From: Haloferax marinum
GTDB lineage: Archaea > Halobacteriota > Halobacteria > Halobacteriales > Haloferacaceae
Length of the DNA: 64,000 nt
NCBI RefSeq assembly: GCF_009674625.1
Contig: NZ_WKJQ01000001.1
Location: 2,356,001 to 2,420,000, forward strand
Reading direction: 5' to 3'
Part shown: piece after piece, positions 25,321 to 35,207 of the stretch
How the letters are laid out: each line of letters starts with the position of its first letter
Numbering within the stretch: position 1 is the stretch's first letter
The notes under the pieces: generated by a model
Seen by the model: only the letters and a program-made list of their open reading frames with translations
What the model was told of the DNA's origin: nothing
Database searches by the model: none
Program-made: the position numbers and the translations under genes

Positions 25321-26458
25321 TCACGAGGTTATGAGCGATGTTTTTGCTCGCATTGTAATCTGCATTCAGTTCGTATCTGCACTTCTGGCACACGAACTGG
25401 TGTTTTGACTGTCGATTCGACTTGTGTGTAAACCCACACTTCGAACAGCGTTGACTCGTGTATACTGGGTTGATCTGTCTAACCTCGACGTCCAAGACCT
25501 CTGCTTTGAACGTAACATACTGATACAGACGACGGAACGCCCATGCATGAAATCGCTTCATACCGCCCATCCGCTTACGAATGTCAGTTAGATTCTCGAA
25601 CGCGATGTGGGTACAATCGTAAGTGGCGGCTTCTTCGAGAATTTGATTCGAGGTGCGGTGCAGCTCGTCCTGCATCCAGCGGTGTTCGCGGTTGCTCATC
25701 GACTGAATCGTCAAGTGTGCAGACCGCGTTCCGGTCTGATGCATTGAGCTACGAGTCTTCTCGAACTCGCGCTGACGATGGTTCATCTCGTCAGCGTTCC
25801 CGATGAACACACCCGTTGAGGTTACAGCGAGAGACCCGTCTACGTTCAGATCAACGCCAAGGACTGTTTGGTGCTTGGTATCGGTAGACTGAGCCATGGC
25901 CGACTCTATTTCGTCGGTAGCTCGCATCATTCTCGCGTGAAGATAGAACGATTCTGTAGACTTGTCGTACTGCAACGTGGACATGCGAAACTCGAAGTCT
26001 TCGTTCAGCAAGTACTTCCCAATGGGAGTGCCGTCTGGTTCTTTTGGGATTACATAGTCACACTCGACCCGACCGTTAACTGTGGCGAGCGAAACGTAAT
26101 CTCGGTGGAACGTCGCAGAACGCTTGTCGTAAACGATACTCCACGCTCTGAAATGTGGCTGACTTGCCTTGTCACCTTTCTTGAGTCGCACAACACCGCT
26201 TTTCGTGGCCTCGATACCACGCTGAATTCCTTTCTGGACGAGATTTGCAACGAGCTCTGTTTCCTCACGAAGTGGTTGATAGAGTGCGCTGTGAGCGTCC
26301 AGGTATGAGGTTACGCAGTAGCCGTTTGGATGTCTCCACGCCCAGTCGGCTGTTCTATTAGCGCAGTGAAGGAATTGGTCTTTGGTTTGATGGAGGTCAT
26401 CGCACCGCTCGGTGGGCACGTCGAGCTTCACTTTCACGGTGCGAATTATCCCGGCCAC
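25172..26458 (-). CDS. tnpB: TnpB, RNA-guided nuclease of an IS200/IS605-type (IS1341) element
   Basis: The 428-residue protein starts at a GTG. It has an N-terminal helix-rich domain, RuvC motif I (GVDLNVDGSLAVT), RuvC II Glu (IAFENLTDI), a four-cysteine zinc finger (CSKC and CQKC) and RuvC III Asp (NADYNASKN). All catalytic acidic residues are present, so it is probably active as an RNA-guided DNA nuclease. No TnpA transposase is adjacent, as in IS1341-type elements. It sits between the epimerase and aglM genes. Confidence 0.9.
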   Translation of the reverse strand: MAGIIRTVKVKLDVPTERCDDLHQTKDQFLHCANRTADWAWRHPNGYCVTSYLDAHSALYQPLREETELVANLVQKGIQRGIEATKSGVVRLKKGDKASQPHFRAWSIVYDKRSATFHRDYVSLATVNGRVECDYVIPKEPDGTPIGKYLLNEDFEFRMSTLQYDKSTESFYLHARMMRATDEIESAMAQSTDTKHQTVLGVDLNVDGSLAVTSTGVFIGNADEMNHRQREFEKTRSSMHQTGTRSAHLTIQSMSNREHRWMQDELHRTSNQILEEAATYDCTHIAFENLTDIRKRMGGMKRFHAWAFRRLYQYVTFKAEVLDVEVRQINPVYTSQRCSKCGFTHKSNRQSKHQFVCQKCRYELNADYNASKNIAHNLVKELQSGQKSSSGGAPSQCALASGTLNLNGEFNAFSVAEIEGESTDKPAK

Positions 26459-26821
26459 ATCAGGGTTTGGCTCTGTTTCCGTATTTAAACATTCACATGA
26501 AAGTGTACCTTGAATTGATTTCCTCCTTCATAACAAGTGAATTGCGCCAAGGGCGGTAGCTGCTTCGATGGTGGTACGCAGATACAGTCCTAGCTTGGTG
26601 GGTGAATTCACTTGGGTGGTCTGAGTTGGGTATATGACACCTATGTGGGCATCAACTGGAAGGCGTCTGCAAAAGAGATAATAGACAGTGTCAACCGCGA
26701 ACAGGACAAAGACACAGGGCCGCGTTAACTCAGGGACAAGGAGAACGGTACGAGGATCGAACACAATATTTCACCGACTGTGTTGTGTTAAATCCAGCCA
26801 AACAGAATTCTGGCTTCTTGA
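26459..26821. other. Intergenic region upstream of tnpB
   Basis: A 363-base stretch between the TnpB start and the end of aglM. A minus-strand open frame of 78 codons (26528-26764) has unusual composition and no family features, so I do not call it. The left end of the TnpB element probably lies here, but no defined border was found. Confidence 0.4.
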
Positions 26822-28126
26822 CTACCAGGTAAGGCCTTCGTAGGTCATCGCCTCACGTGGTTCGATTACGCGACGGCCATCGACCACAACCTGCGTTTTC
26901 ATTTCCTCGAACTCATCGTCGAGCACGGCGAATTCATCCCAATCTGTACAGACGACACACGCAGATGCATCGGCAAGTGCATCAGCCGCAGAGTCCGCAT
27001 AGTCGATTTCGGGGAATCGTGCTTCCATGTTTTCAGCCGCGACGGGGTCGTACGCTGTAACGGATGCCCCGCGTTCACGCAGCCCTTCGATGACAGGAAT
27101 CGCACGCGAGTTCCGAATGTCGTCGGTTCCAGGTTTGAATGCAAGTCCAAGAACGGCAACCTTCTGCCCACTCACGTCCGTGTGATCATCTAAGAGGGAG
27201 AGTAGACGTTCTGGCTGGGAGTCGTTTACTTCGACTGCTGCTTCGAGGACAGCTGGCGTGTAGCCCTGTTCTTTCGCCGCGTGAATGATCGCATTGGTGT
27301 CTTTGGGGAAGCAACTTCCTCCCCATCCAAGTCCACTCCGTAGGAATTGTTCTCCAATTCGATCATCGAGACCGATTGCCTCTGCAACCTCATACGCGTC
27401 GACACCGAACTCTTTGCAGACGTTTCCGATGTCGTTAATGAGCGAAACCTTCGTCGCCAAGAATCCGTTGTTGGCGTATTTAATCATCTCTGCTGTTCGG
27501 GTGTTCGTTTCGACGATGTGTGGGTCTGCGTCGGCGATGAGCGGCGTAAACACGTCGTGCATGTCTTCGAGTGTGCGTTCATTATCCGCACCAAGGACTA
27601 CCTTTTCTGGGTGACGGAAGTCGTGAACTGCGGTCCCTTCGCGGAGGAACTCTGGGTTCATGCCTATTCCGAGCAATTCGCCTTCGGTTGTGCCACTTGC
27701 TTCTTCAATAATCGGTGTGATGACTTCCTCCGTCGTCCCCGGAACGACGGTACTCTTGACGACGACAGTGTGCCATCCTGATTTTTGGGCGAGTGTCTCA
27801 CCAAGTTGTTTCGCACCGGCCTCCATTATGGAGAGGTCAATTCCACCATCGGACTTTTGTGGGGTAGGCAAGCAGAGGAACGTCACATCTGTATCGAGAA
27901 CCGCGGAATAGTCCGTGGTCGCTCGAAGTCTGCCAGTTCCATCTTCCCCTGCATGCATTGCGATGAGTTCTGGTAGTCCATCTTCGTGAACAGGTGGTTC
28001 ACCACGGTTGATTGCATCTACAATTCCGGTGTCGATGTCCACGTTGACGACGTTGTGGCCGAGGTCAGCAAAACAGGCTGCAATCGTTGTTCCCACATAC
28101 CCACTCCCGATGACAGAGATATTCAT
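26822..28126 (-). CDS. aglM: UDP-glucose 6-dehydrogenase AglM
   Basis: The 434-residue protein has the three domains of the UDP-glucose/GDP-mannose dehydrogenase family: an N-terminal NAD domain ([10 protein letters not shown]), a central dimerisation helix, and a C-terminal UDP-binding domain. The catalytic cysteine lies in [11 protein letters not shown]. It oxidises UDP-glucose to UDP-glucuronic acid; in Haloferax volcanii AglM supplies glucuronic acid to the N-glycan. AglF, whose gene lies next in the same orientation, provides UDP-glucose. The gap to AglF is about 100 bases. Confidence 0.88.
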   Translation of the reverse strand: MNISVIGSGYVGTTIAACFADLGHNVVNVDIDTGIVDAINRGEPPVHEDGLPELIAMHAGEDGTGRLRATTDYSAVLDTDVTFLCLPTPQKSDGGIDLSIMEAGAKQLGETLAQKSGWHTVVVKSTVVPGTTEEVITPIIEEASGTTEGELLGIGMNPEFLREGTAVHDFRHPEKVVLGADNERTLEDMHDVFTPLIADADPHIVETNTRTAEMIKYANNGFLATKVSLINDIGNVCKEFGVDAYEVAEAIGLDDRIGEQFLRSGLGWGGSCFPKDTNAIIHAAKEQGYTPAVLEAAVEVNDSQPERLLSLLDDHTDVSGQKVAVLGLAFKPGTDDIRNSRAIPVIEGLRERGASVTAYDPVAAENMEARFPEIDYADSAADALADASACVVCTDWDEFAVLDDEFEEMKTQVVVDGRRVIEPREAMTYEGLTW

Positions 28127-28228
28127 TGCAACAATTGTCTAACGTAGGTCATATGAAATGCCCGAAGAAGATGGGACAAAACGTTCGACACGAGCCTCCA
28201 ATGGAACCCGAATTCTGTTCAGTGCTGC

Positions 28229-28960
28229 TTACTTCGCTTCTGCAAGCGGTTCGTCACTGAGACGTTTTTCGGCCTCGTCTCTGTCTTCAGGGTACCCGAT
28301 ATCCAACCGCCAGCCATCAATACCAATTGCGTCGATTGTCCGTCCACTGTGGATAAGCAGGTCGATAGCTTCGCTTATTTCGTACTCATTACGATTCGAC
28401 GGCTGCACGAGATGGCACGCGTGGAAAATCTCCGGGGAGAACGTATAGAAGCCAGTCATCACGAGGTTCGATGGCGGATCATCTGGCTTCTCAACGACGT
28501 CGGTGATCTCTCCATATTTGTTGGTATCACAGACTCCGTACCGGCTTGCTTCTTCCCAGGGGACTTCTTCGACGAGGAACGCTGCATCGGCGCGCTGTTC
28601 CTGTTGCCGATTAACGACGTCACTGAGATTAGCGTTGAAGATGTTGTCGCCAAGCATGAGCATGAAGTCGTCATTGATGTGCTCTTCGACGGTGAGGAGT
28701 GCATGGGCGAGTCCCTTCTGCTCTCGCTGGTGAGCATACGTGATTGGCATCCCCTGGAATTCGTCACCGTAGTGTTCGATGATTCGTTCTTTGAGGTAGC
28801 CGACAACGACGACGAGTTCGTCAGCACCGAGTTTGGCGAGTTGCTCGAAACAGTGTGTAAGGATTGGTTTGTCGTTGACCTCGACCATTCCCTTCGGTTT
28901 GTCTTCTGTGAGTGGGCGAAGACGAGTTCCTTTGCCTCCTGCTAAGACGACTGCTTTCAT
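28229..28960 (-). CDS. aglF: Glucose-1-phosphate uridylyltransferase AglF
   Basis: The 243-residue sugar nucleotidyltransferase has the signature GGKGTRLRPLT, the KPKGM motif, LGDNIFNANL (metal site) and EKPDDPPSN. Length and sequence match AglF of Haloferax N-glycosylation, which makes UDP-glucose for AglM. It has no C-terminal beta-helix, unlike the other nucleotidyltransferases in this window. The dTDP enzyme at 50876 belongs to a separate pathway. Confidence 0.88.
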   Translation of the reverse strand: MKAVVLAGGKGTRLRPLTEDKPKGMVEVNDKPILTHCFEQLAKLGADELVVVVGYLKERIIEHYGDEFQGMPITYAHQREQKGLAHALLTVEEHINDDFMLMLGDNIFNANLSDVVNRQQEQRADAAFLVEEVPWEEASRYGVCDTNKYGEITDVVEKPDDPPSNLVMTGFYTFSPEIFHACHLVQPSNRNEYEISEAIDLLIHSGRTIDAIGIDGWRLDIGYPEDRDEAEKRLSDEPLAEAK

Positions 28961-29046
28961 GTTAGCATCTGTGGAGTTATCTTGTATAGTTCTTGTTACC
29001 TATCTCACTTTCCGCACTGTGTGAGAGATCGGTTCTCGATCGCATT

Positions 29047-29547
29047 TCATGATTCATATGGCTCCCCTTGGTATCGGGTCACACCGTATACGAGGAGGGC
29101 AATTGTACCAAGGACGATTGCTGGTCCGACGTCCGTACTCAGGTACAGGCCCGGTGTTGGCGGGTAGATTCTCGTGAGTGGCCAGAGGAGTGGATACGAT
29201 ACTCCAGTGGGTTTCAGTAAGAACGCGTCTGCGATGAGGTGCGACGAAGCGCCTAGTGAAAGAAGGAAGAAGACCTGTTTTCGTTCCTTTGCGTGGACTA
29301 AGAGGACGCCAATGAGAACTGAGCAGATGACTGCACCAGTGGTGTGTAGACCGAACCAGTCGAATGGGACCCCGAGAAGTTGCTCGATTCGAGCGCTTGA
29401 GAGAACCAGCTCAGCCTTCGCCATATCTGGAATGAACGCACCGGCCATCGCCACCGTCACGTAGGGTTGTGTGATCCACTCGTAACGCCACGACGCAACC
29501 ATGGCGAGGCTGTAAGCCAAGAGCGCGTGTGAAAGCAGATCAGGCAT
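29047..29547 (-). CDS. Membrane-bound metal-dependent hydrolase family protein (YdjM/DUF457)
   Basis: The protein has 166 residues from the ATG at 29547 (MPDLLSHALL), which overlaps the stop of the upstream gene by eight bases. About four membrane helices carry conserved His and Asp residues (LLSHALLA, FIPDMAK, SSHLIADAF) typical of the YdjM/LexA-binding hydrolase family. A second member lies at 60742-61329. Biochemical function is not established for the family. It is coupled to the membrane-anchored beta-barrel-like protein upstream. Confidence 0.7.
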   Translation of the reverse strand: MPDLLSHALLAYSLAMVASWRYEWITQPYVTVAMAGAFIPDMAKAELVLSSARIEQLLGVPFDWFGLHTTGAVICSVLIGVLLVHAKERKQVFFLLSLGASSHLIADAFLLKPTGVSYPLLWPLTRIYPPTPGLYLSTDVGPAIVLGTIALLVYGVTRYQGEPYES

Positions 29548-30073
29548 CGGGCTCCTCCGTCTCCTGGCTCCAGACACTGATGTTGCTCAACCTGAGAGGT
29601 GTTGAACGTGGCTCCAACGACCAACTCGCCCAATCGAGACGCCACGTTCGAACGAGTCTTCCGAGTACCCATACGCCGGCGACGAAGGAGACAGCGTACA
29701 TGTACAGGTAGTTCGAGGGCGGAACTGTGTAGGCGTTCAAGGCGCGAATCGTGTGGTCTTCTTCGACGACACCGAACACTGCGAGTCTGTCTCCTTGCTG
29801 TGCGTCGACGTCCGCGCCGACAACTTGGAGAGTGACGTGCTCACCAGCCCTGTACTCGTCGGTGATCGTGACCGGATCAGTCTCAACAACCGTCCCGGCG
29901 AGGCTGGCTTGCTCACCTACCCATGCATCGTACTCTGTCCCCATCTCGGTCGAACTTGGATACGCACCCACTGCAGGATTCGGTGCAAGTGACCCGAACC
30001 ACATTATAAGTCCCAGTAGACACCCCAGTAGGACGATGATGCCAATGAGGCGTCGAACTGGTGTCTGTTGCAT
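29540..30073 (-). CDS. Membrane-anchored small protein with OB-fold-like domain
   Basis: The 177-residue protein has an N-terminal membrane helix (about 9-28), a short extracellular beta domain (about 50-110) with ASLAGTVVETDPVTI and DRLAVFGVVEED that looks like an OB-fold, a second helix (about 121-138) and a basic tail. Overlap with the YdjM-type gene suggests joint function. No enzyme motif is seen. Confidence 0.6.
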   Translation of the reverse strand: MQQTPVRRLIGIIVLLGCLLGLIMWFGSLAPNPAVGAYPSSTEMGTEYDAWVGEQASLAGTVVETDPVTITDEYRAGEHVTLQVVGADVDAQQGDRLAVFGVVEEDHTIRALNAYTVPPSNYLYMYAVSFVAGVWVLGRLVRTWRLDWASWSLEPRSTPLRLSNISVWSQETEEPDA

Positions 30074-30144
30074 TACTCGCCAGTACCTAACTTGGGTGAA
30101 TAAACGTTCCCGAAAACGAACCGATTCAACAGTACCGACGTCAG

Positions 30145-31944
30145 TTATTCGACCGTCACGGACTTCGCGAGGTTCCTTGGTTTGTCGATGGGGCGACCCA
30201 TCTCGTTCGCAACGTGGTAGGCGAATAACTGCGTCGCGATATTGGCGACGAGTGGTTCGAGTCGCCCGAGGTTCGGAATCTCGATTGTGTGCTTGCAGAA
30301 GGACCCCGAGTTGCCCTTTGTGGTGAGCCCGATGACTGGTGCGCCACGTGACTCGACTTCTTTGACGTTGTTGAACGTCTCTTTGGGCGACGCACTCTCG
30401 TTGAGGAAGGCGAGTACAGGCGTGTTCTCGGTGACGAGCGCGAGTGGGCCGTGCTTGAGTTCGCCAGCAGCGAAGCCCTCCGCGTGGGTATAGGAAATCT
30501 CCTTGAGCTTGAGTGCACTCTCAAGGGCAACAGGCTGTGCAAGTCCACGTCCAATGAAGAAGAATGCGTCACTGTCAACGTACTGCTCTGCGAGACATTT
30601 GATCTCGGGTTCGGCGTCGAGGACTGATTGGACGGCGTTCGGGAGACGGCGGATGTTCTTGAGAATGTCTGCACCATCGCCTGCGGAGAGTGTGCCACGG
30701 GTTCGGCCGAGATAGGTCGCGAACAGCGTGAGTGCCGTCACCTGCGAGACGAAGGTCTTCGTCGCTGCAACACCGATTTCGGGGCCGGCTTTGATGAACA
30801 GCGAATCGTCGACTTCGCGGGTGATGGTGCTTCCAACCGTGTTGGTTACGGCGAACGTCGTCATCCCAGGTGCCTTTGCACGACGGATTGCAGAGAGCGT
30901 GTCTGCCGTTTCACCGCTTTGTGTGACTGCGACGACGAGGGTGTTTTGGGTATCGTGACCGTCGTACACTTCGTACTCGCTCGCGATGTCGACACGGACG
31001 GTGACGTCGATGAGCGGTTCGATGAGTTCTTTCGCGTACAAGCCTGCGTGATAGGAGGTTCCGCAGGCGACGATTTGTATTTCGTCGATGTCTCGGAGGA
31101 ACTCGTCGTCGAGTTCGATGTTGAGCGACGCATTCCCTGAGAGTTCGTCGATGCGACCGGAGATTGCTTGTCGGAGTGCGTATGGTTGCTCGTGGATCTC
31201 CTTGTGCATGTAGTGGTTGTGACCGGCTTTTCCGGCTGCCGACGCATCCCAGTCGACCGTCTGGATTTCGCGTTCGACGCGCTCGCCGTCATTGAAGATG
31301 GAGATGCCGTCAGCACTCAGGTGGGCAACGTCTCCGTCTTCGAGGTACGACACCCGGCGTGTGTATTCGACAAATGCGGTCACGTCGCTTCCGAGGTACA
31401 TCCCATCTTCACCGTGACCGATGACGAGTGGGCTGTCTTGGCGTGCTGCGACGATACCCTCGTTATCGACGTGAGTTGCCGCGATTGCGAAGCTGCCTTC
31501 GAGTTTGTCGAGGACGCGCGTGACCGCTGCGCGAAGGTCTGCGCCACGGGCGATTTCTTCTTCGATGAGGTGTGGAATGACTTCGGTGTCCGTCTCGCTC
31601 TCGAAGATGTGGCCACTGAGTTCCTCTTTTAACTCTGTATAGTTCGAGATAATACCGTTGTGGACGACTGCAACGTCTTCACGACAGTCTGTGTGTGGAT
31701 GAGCGTTCTCGTCGGTCGGCTCACCGTGAGTCGACCACCGTGTATGGCCGATTCCGTGAGACGCCTCAGTCCCGGTTGGAATCGTCAATCCGTCGATCGT
31801 CCCCTCTTGTTTGTGTACGTCCACCTGGTCACCGACCAGCGCAATTCCTGCCGAATCGTACCCGCGGTACTCTAGGTTCTTCAATCCTGTAGAGAGAATG
31901 GATGCGCTTTCTCCCCTGCCAATGTATCCCGTTATTCCGCACAT
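30145..31944 (-). CDS. glmS: Glutamine-fructose-6-phosphate aminotransferase GlmS
   Basis: The protein has 599 residues from the ATG at 31944 (MCGITGYIG), placing the catalytic Cys at position 2 after Met removal; upstream in-frame codons are excluded for that reason. The N-terminal glutaminase domain (HTRWSTHG and NGIISNY) is followed by two SIS domains (ACGTSYHAG, VTQSGETADT). It makes glucosamine-6-phosphate, the first step to UDP-GlcNAc, continued by GlmM and GlmU in this window. The C-terminal KSVTVE is the usual family end. Confidence 0.92.
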   Translation of the reverse strand: MCGITGYIGRGESASILSTGLKNLEYRGYDSAGIALVGDQVDVHKQEGTIDGLTIPTGTEASHGIGHTRWSTHGEPTDENAHPHTDCREDVAVVHNGIISNYTELKEELSGHIFESETDTEVIPHLIEEEIARGADLRAAVTRVLDKLEGSFAIAATHVDNEGIVAARQDSPLVIGHGEDGMYLGSDVTAFVEYTRRVSYLEDGDVAHLSADGISIFNDGERVEREIQTVDWDASAAGKAGHNHYMHKEIHEQPYALRQAISGRIDELSGNASLNIELDDEFLRDIDEIQIVACGTSYHAGLYAKELIEPLIDVTVRVDIASEYEVYDGHDTQNTLVVAVTQSGETADTLSAIRRAKAPGMTTFAVTNTVGSTITREVDDSLFIKAGPEIGVAATKTFVSQVTALTLFATYLGRTRGTLSAGDGADILKNIRRLPNAVQSVLDAEPEIKCLAEQYVDSDAFFFIGRGLAQPVALESALKLKEISYTHAEGFAAGELKHGPLALVTENTPVLAFLNESASPKETFNNVKEVESRGAPVIGLTTKGNSGSFCKHTIEIPNLGRLEPLVANIATQLFAYHVANEMGRPIDKPRNLAKSVTVE

Positions 31945-32119
31945 AGTAGTGTAGGCTCCCTCATGACTGCTTCCGATGGTACATACCACTTGGTCTGCAG
32001 ATACTAGAAATAAAGAATAGGGGTATTTAGTGTTATTGCACCGACTAATTTAGACGTGAATATTCATTTGCGAATTATAAGATGAGTGTTATAACGTAGA
32101 TATGGATGTACCACCTGTT
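31945..32119. promoter_or_regulatory. Intergenic region upstream of glmS
   Basis: AT-rich region between two minus-strand genes. It must carry the glmS promoter and the 3' end of the nucleotidyltransferase transcript, which terminates at 32120 above it in the minus direction. No clear hairpin or operator was found. Confidence 0.35.
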
Positions 32120-33283
32120 TCAGCCTCGGAAGACGTGTGCATCTCCCGGAACTCGACCGGAGAGTGTCGACCCGCTCTCGACGTGGACGCCATTGCCGAT
32201 GATAGTTCCCGCTTCGACCGTCACGTTCCCACCGATTGTGACGTTGTCTCCGATGAAGCCGCCAAATTTGATGTCCGTGTACAGTTCGTCGTCGACTCGA
32301 ACGTCAGTTCGGCCCCCCTCGATTGAATTCAGCGGTCCAATTTCTGAGCCCGCACCGACAATGCAATCGGTGATGACTGCCCCCGGTTTGACGATTGTGT
32401 CTTCGAGGATGACCGCATTGGTGACGACGGCGTTCGCACCGATGGTGACGTTGTCTCCGATGACTACGTCGTGGAAGAGACGTGCGCCAGGTTGGATATG
32501 TGAGTGGTCACCGACGACGACGGGGGTACCGAGTGTTGCGTCTTCGCTAATACTTGCAGAATCGGCGACCGCCGAACTCGTTCCTGACAACACTCCATCG
32601 TTAACCGAAAGGAGGTCCCACGGACGAGAGAGCTCGAGCCACATCCCATCATAGTGGACGGCGTGGAGTGCGTGATTTTGAATGTACTCCCTGAGTGTGT
32701 CGGTGAGTTTGAGTTCGCCGTAATGGTCGGTTTGGCGAATGGCCGAGAAGATTTCTGGGCCGAAGGCGTAGACGCCTGCGTTGACGAGGCTCGATGTGAC
32801 TTCGTGAGGTTCTGGTTTTTCTTGGATATCGACGACTCGGCGTGCTTTGACTGCAACTGCACCGTAGGCGGTCGGGTCGTCGACCTCGGTGATTGCCATG
32901 CACGCTTCGTTCGTCGACCGATAGCGGTGGATAAGCTCCTCAAGGAGTTCTGGTTCGACGATTCGGTCGCCGTTGATTACGAGGCAATCGCCACCGATGT
33001 TGTGTTCCGCTTCAAGGAGAGCGTCTCCCGTGCCACGGGGATTCTCTTGGACGACGTATTCGATATCGACGCCCCAGTCGTCGCCGTTTTGAAAGTGGCT
33101 TTGGACTCGTTCGCGTTTGTGGCCGACGACAAGGACGACCTCGTCGATTCCGGCTGCTTCTATGGAGTTGATGATGTGCGCTAAGAGCGGTTTGTCACCG
33201 ATTGGAAGCATTCCCTTCGGTCGTGCTTTTGTGAGTGGATGGAGACGGGTCCCTTCACCGGCAGCGAGGACGATGGCTTTCAT
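32120..33283 (-). CDS. Second GlmU-like nucleotidyltransferase with hexapeptide domain
   Basis: The 387-residue protein has an N-terminal nucleotidyltransferase domain (GEGTRLHPLT, KGMLPIGDKP, NGDRIVE) and a C-terminal left-handed beta-helix of hexapeptide repeats. It is a paralogue of the GlmU-like protein at 19507. The domain order fits either UDP-GlcNAc pyrophosphorylase with acetyltransferase or a dTDP/UDP-sugar enzyme of archaeal type. It lies next to glmS and is divergent from the WbpD-like operon, suggesting supply of UDP-GlcNAc for that pathway. Confidence 0.78.
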   Translation of the reverse strand: MKAIVLAAGEGTRLHPLTKARPKGMLPIGDKPLLAHIINSIEAAGIDEVVLVVGHKRERVQSHFQNGDDWGVDIEYVVQENPRGTGDALLEAEHNIGGDCLVINGDRIVEPELLEELIHRYRSTNEACMAITEVDDPTAYGAVAVKARRVVDIQEKPEPHEVTSSLVNAGVYAFGPEIFSAIRQTDHYGELKLTDTLREYIQNHALHAVHYDGMWLELSRPWDLLSVNDGVLSGTSSAVADSASISEDATLGTPVVVGDHSHIQPGARLFHDVVIGDNVTIGANAVVTNAVILEDTIVKPGAVITDCIVGAGSEIGPLNSIEGGRTDVRVDDELYTDIKFGGFIGDNVTIGGNVTVEAGTIIGNGVHVESGSTLSGRVPGDAHVFRG

Positions 33284-33546
33284 TTTCGTGTTCCTCTTCC
33301 CTGGGAAGGTACAGTCATTTCCAAGTTTCTCCGCTGAACTGTTCTGGGCTCTGTTGGTGCTGCCACGTTATTCTGACTTGCCGGTTGTACCATGATGTAT
33401 TTTTGCATGCTCAGTGGACATTTACACGAATGGAGTGTGATTAGCGGTGATGTCTGAATGAGACGATATTCTTTTTACAGATGATGTATAGGTTCGAGAT
33501 AACGTGAACCGTTCTAGAATCAAGAAATTCAGCACTACGTAATAGG
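33284..33546. promoter_or_regulatory. Divergent promoter region of the glycan operon
   Basis: A 263-base region separating the minus-strand nucleotidyltransferase from the plus-strand acetyltransferase operon. It is AT-rich towards the right side, with TATA-like stretches (for example TTTTTAC near 33472), but no box can be assigned with certainty. Confidence 0.3.
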
Positions 33547-34134
33547 ATGGCGAGTTCAGTTTCTCTTGGGGAAGGGTGTGACATCGCGTCTGGCGCGACA
33601 GTTGGCCATTGGTACGACTCGGATACTCAACCTCCCGTAATCGGTGACGAGGCAACGATTCGCACAGGCACGATTGTGTACGACGACGTCGCAATCGGCA
33701 ACCGATTCAACACCGGACACAACGCCGTCATTCGGGAGCTCACAGAGATCGGGGACGACGTCTTGGTCGGTACGAATACCGTGATTGACGGCCGGACCTC
33801 GATCGGGTCGGGTGTGAGTTTACAGACGGGCGTGTACATCCCGTCTCACACGACGATTGGAGATGACGTGTTTATCGGCCCTCATGCCGTCCTCACGAAC
33901 GACCCGTTACCGATACGAGCAGATGTCGACCTCGTCGGACCGACAATCGAAGATAACGTCTCGATTGGCGGGAATGCGACGATTCTTCCTGATGTCACGA
34001 TTGGAGAGGGCTCGTTCGTCGCAGCTGGGGCAGTTGTGACGACCGACGTTCCACCGAACACCCTAGCAATCGGTGTGCCTGCGGTGCACAAACAACTGCC
34101 ACCAGAATTAGACACCCCTAATCAAATCCGATGA
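33547..34134 (+). CDS. WbpD-like N-acetyltransferase (hexapeptide repeat)
   Basis: The 195-residue protein is almost wholly left-handed beta-helix, with hexapeptide repeats (IGDD, VLVG, VFIG) and the loop and C-terminal segment typical of WbpD/WlbB-type acetyltransferases. It is predicted to acetylate the 3-amino group of UDP-3-amino-GlcNAc-uronate. Three genes downstream with ATGA or short overlaps supply the other steps of the same pathway, which is the best evidence for specificity. Confidence 0.8.
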   Translation: MASSVSLGEGCDIASGATVGHWYDSDTQPPVIGDEATIRTGTIVYDDVAIGNRFNTGHNAVIRELTEIGDDVLVGTNTVIDGRTSIGSGVSLQTGVYIPSHTTIGDDVFIGPHAVLTNDPLPIRADVDLVGPTIEDNVSIGGNATILPDVTIGEGSFVAAGAVVTTDVPPNTLAIGVPAVHKQLPPELDTPNQIR

Positions 34135-35207
34135 TTCCAATTGCAAACCCCGAGATGGGACAAGCCGAAAAGGACCGTGTTGTCGAGGTGATGGACAGTG
34201 GGATGCTCGCTGACGGCCCCGAAGTTCGTTCCTTCGAAGACGAATTCGCGTCGTACTGCGGTACCGAACATGCTGTCGCGACATCGAACGGGACGACCGC
34301 ACTCCATGCTGCTCTCAAAGCAGTTGGAATTGGGGCAGGGGACCGAGTTCTCACAACACCGTTCTCGTTTATCGCCACAGCGAACGCGATTCGTCTCACG
34401 GGGGCAGATCCTGTCTTTGCAGATGTCGATGCTGCAACGTATAATCTCGATCCAGAAGTTGTCGAGGAAGTCCTTCGTGAACAGGGGGACGAAATTGATG
34501 CCATTCTGGCTGTCCACCTCTACGGACTACCATGCGACCTAACGCGATTGTCTGAATTAGCTTTGGAGTACGACATCCCACTCATCGAAGACGCTGCTCA
34601 AGCACACGGTGCGACGTTCGAGGGTGACAAAGTCGGGTCGTTCGGAGACGCTGCCTGTTTCTCGTTCTACCCTACGAAGAATATGACAACTGGAGAGGGC
34701 GGAATGATTACGACCAGCAACGACGAAGTCGACGACAAGGCCCAGCGATTCATCAACCACGGCCGTACGGCAAAGTATGGCCACTCCGAAGTCGGCCACA
34801 ACTTCCGCATGACCAGTATGAGTGCGGCAATCGGCCGCGTACAACTTGAACGACTCCCTGAATATATTGAGGCTCGTCGAGCAAACGCCGAGACACTCAC
34901 AGAAGGGCTGTCGTCTACGTCTCTCACACTCCCATTCGAACCAGAGGACCGGACTCACGTCTATCACCAGTATACGATTCGGACTGAGGACCGGGACGAC
35001 CTTCGGTCGTATCTCGAAGACCACGACGTTGGTTCGGGTGTCTACTATCCGACTTGCATGCACGAACAACCCGTCTACGACGACATCGACCACGACGCAC
35101 CGGTCGGTGAACAGGTTGCAAGTGAGGTGCTCTCACTCCCCGTTCATCCCACACTCTCCGAGGGTAATCTCGACCACATCATCGAGGTGATTCAAGACTA
35201 TGAGTAA
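34131..35207 (+). CDS. WbpE-like DegT/DnrJ/EryC1/StrS aminotransferase
   Basis: The 358-residue PLP enzyme of the DegT family has the conserved SFYPTKNMTTGEGGM segment containing the PLP lysine, and EDAAQAHG upstream for cofactor contact. It is predicted to transaminate the C3 ketone of UDP-3-keto-GlcNAc-uronate using glutamate. It overlaps the acetyltransferase by four bases (ATGA) and the oxidoreductase gene by eight bases. Confidence 0.85.
   Translation: MIPIANPEMGQAEKDRVVEVMDSGMLADGPEVRSFEDEFASYCGTEHAVATSNGTTALHAALKAVGIGAGDRVLTTPFSFIATANAIRLTGADPVFADVDAATYNLDPEVVEEVLREQGDEIDAILAVHLYGLPCDLTRLSELALEYDIPLIEDAAQAHGATFEGDKVGSFGDAACFSFYPTKNMTTGEGGMITTSNDEVDDKAQRFINHGRTAKYGHSEVGHNFRMTSMSAAIGRVQLERLPEYIEARRANAETLTEGLSSTSLTLPFEPEDRTHVYHQYTIRTEDRDDLRSYLEDHDVGSGVYYPTCMHEQPVYDDIDHDAPVGEQVASEVLSLPVHPTLSEGNLDHIIEVIQDYE

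Noticed and set aside
26528..26764. 78-codon minus-strand frame upstream of TnpB
   Set aside because: Composition is unlike a haloarchaeal protein (many hydrophobic residues, few acidic), no start signal and no family features.
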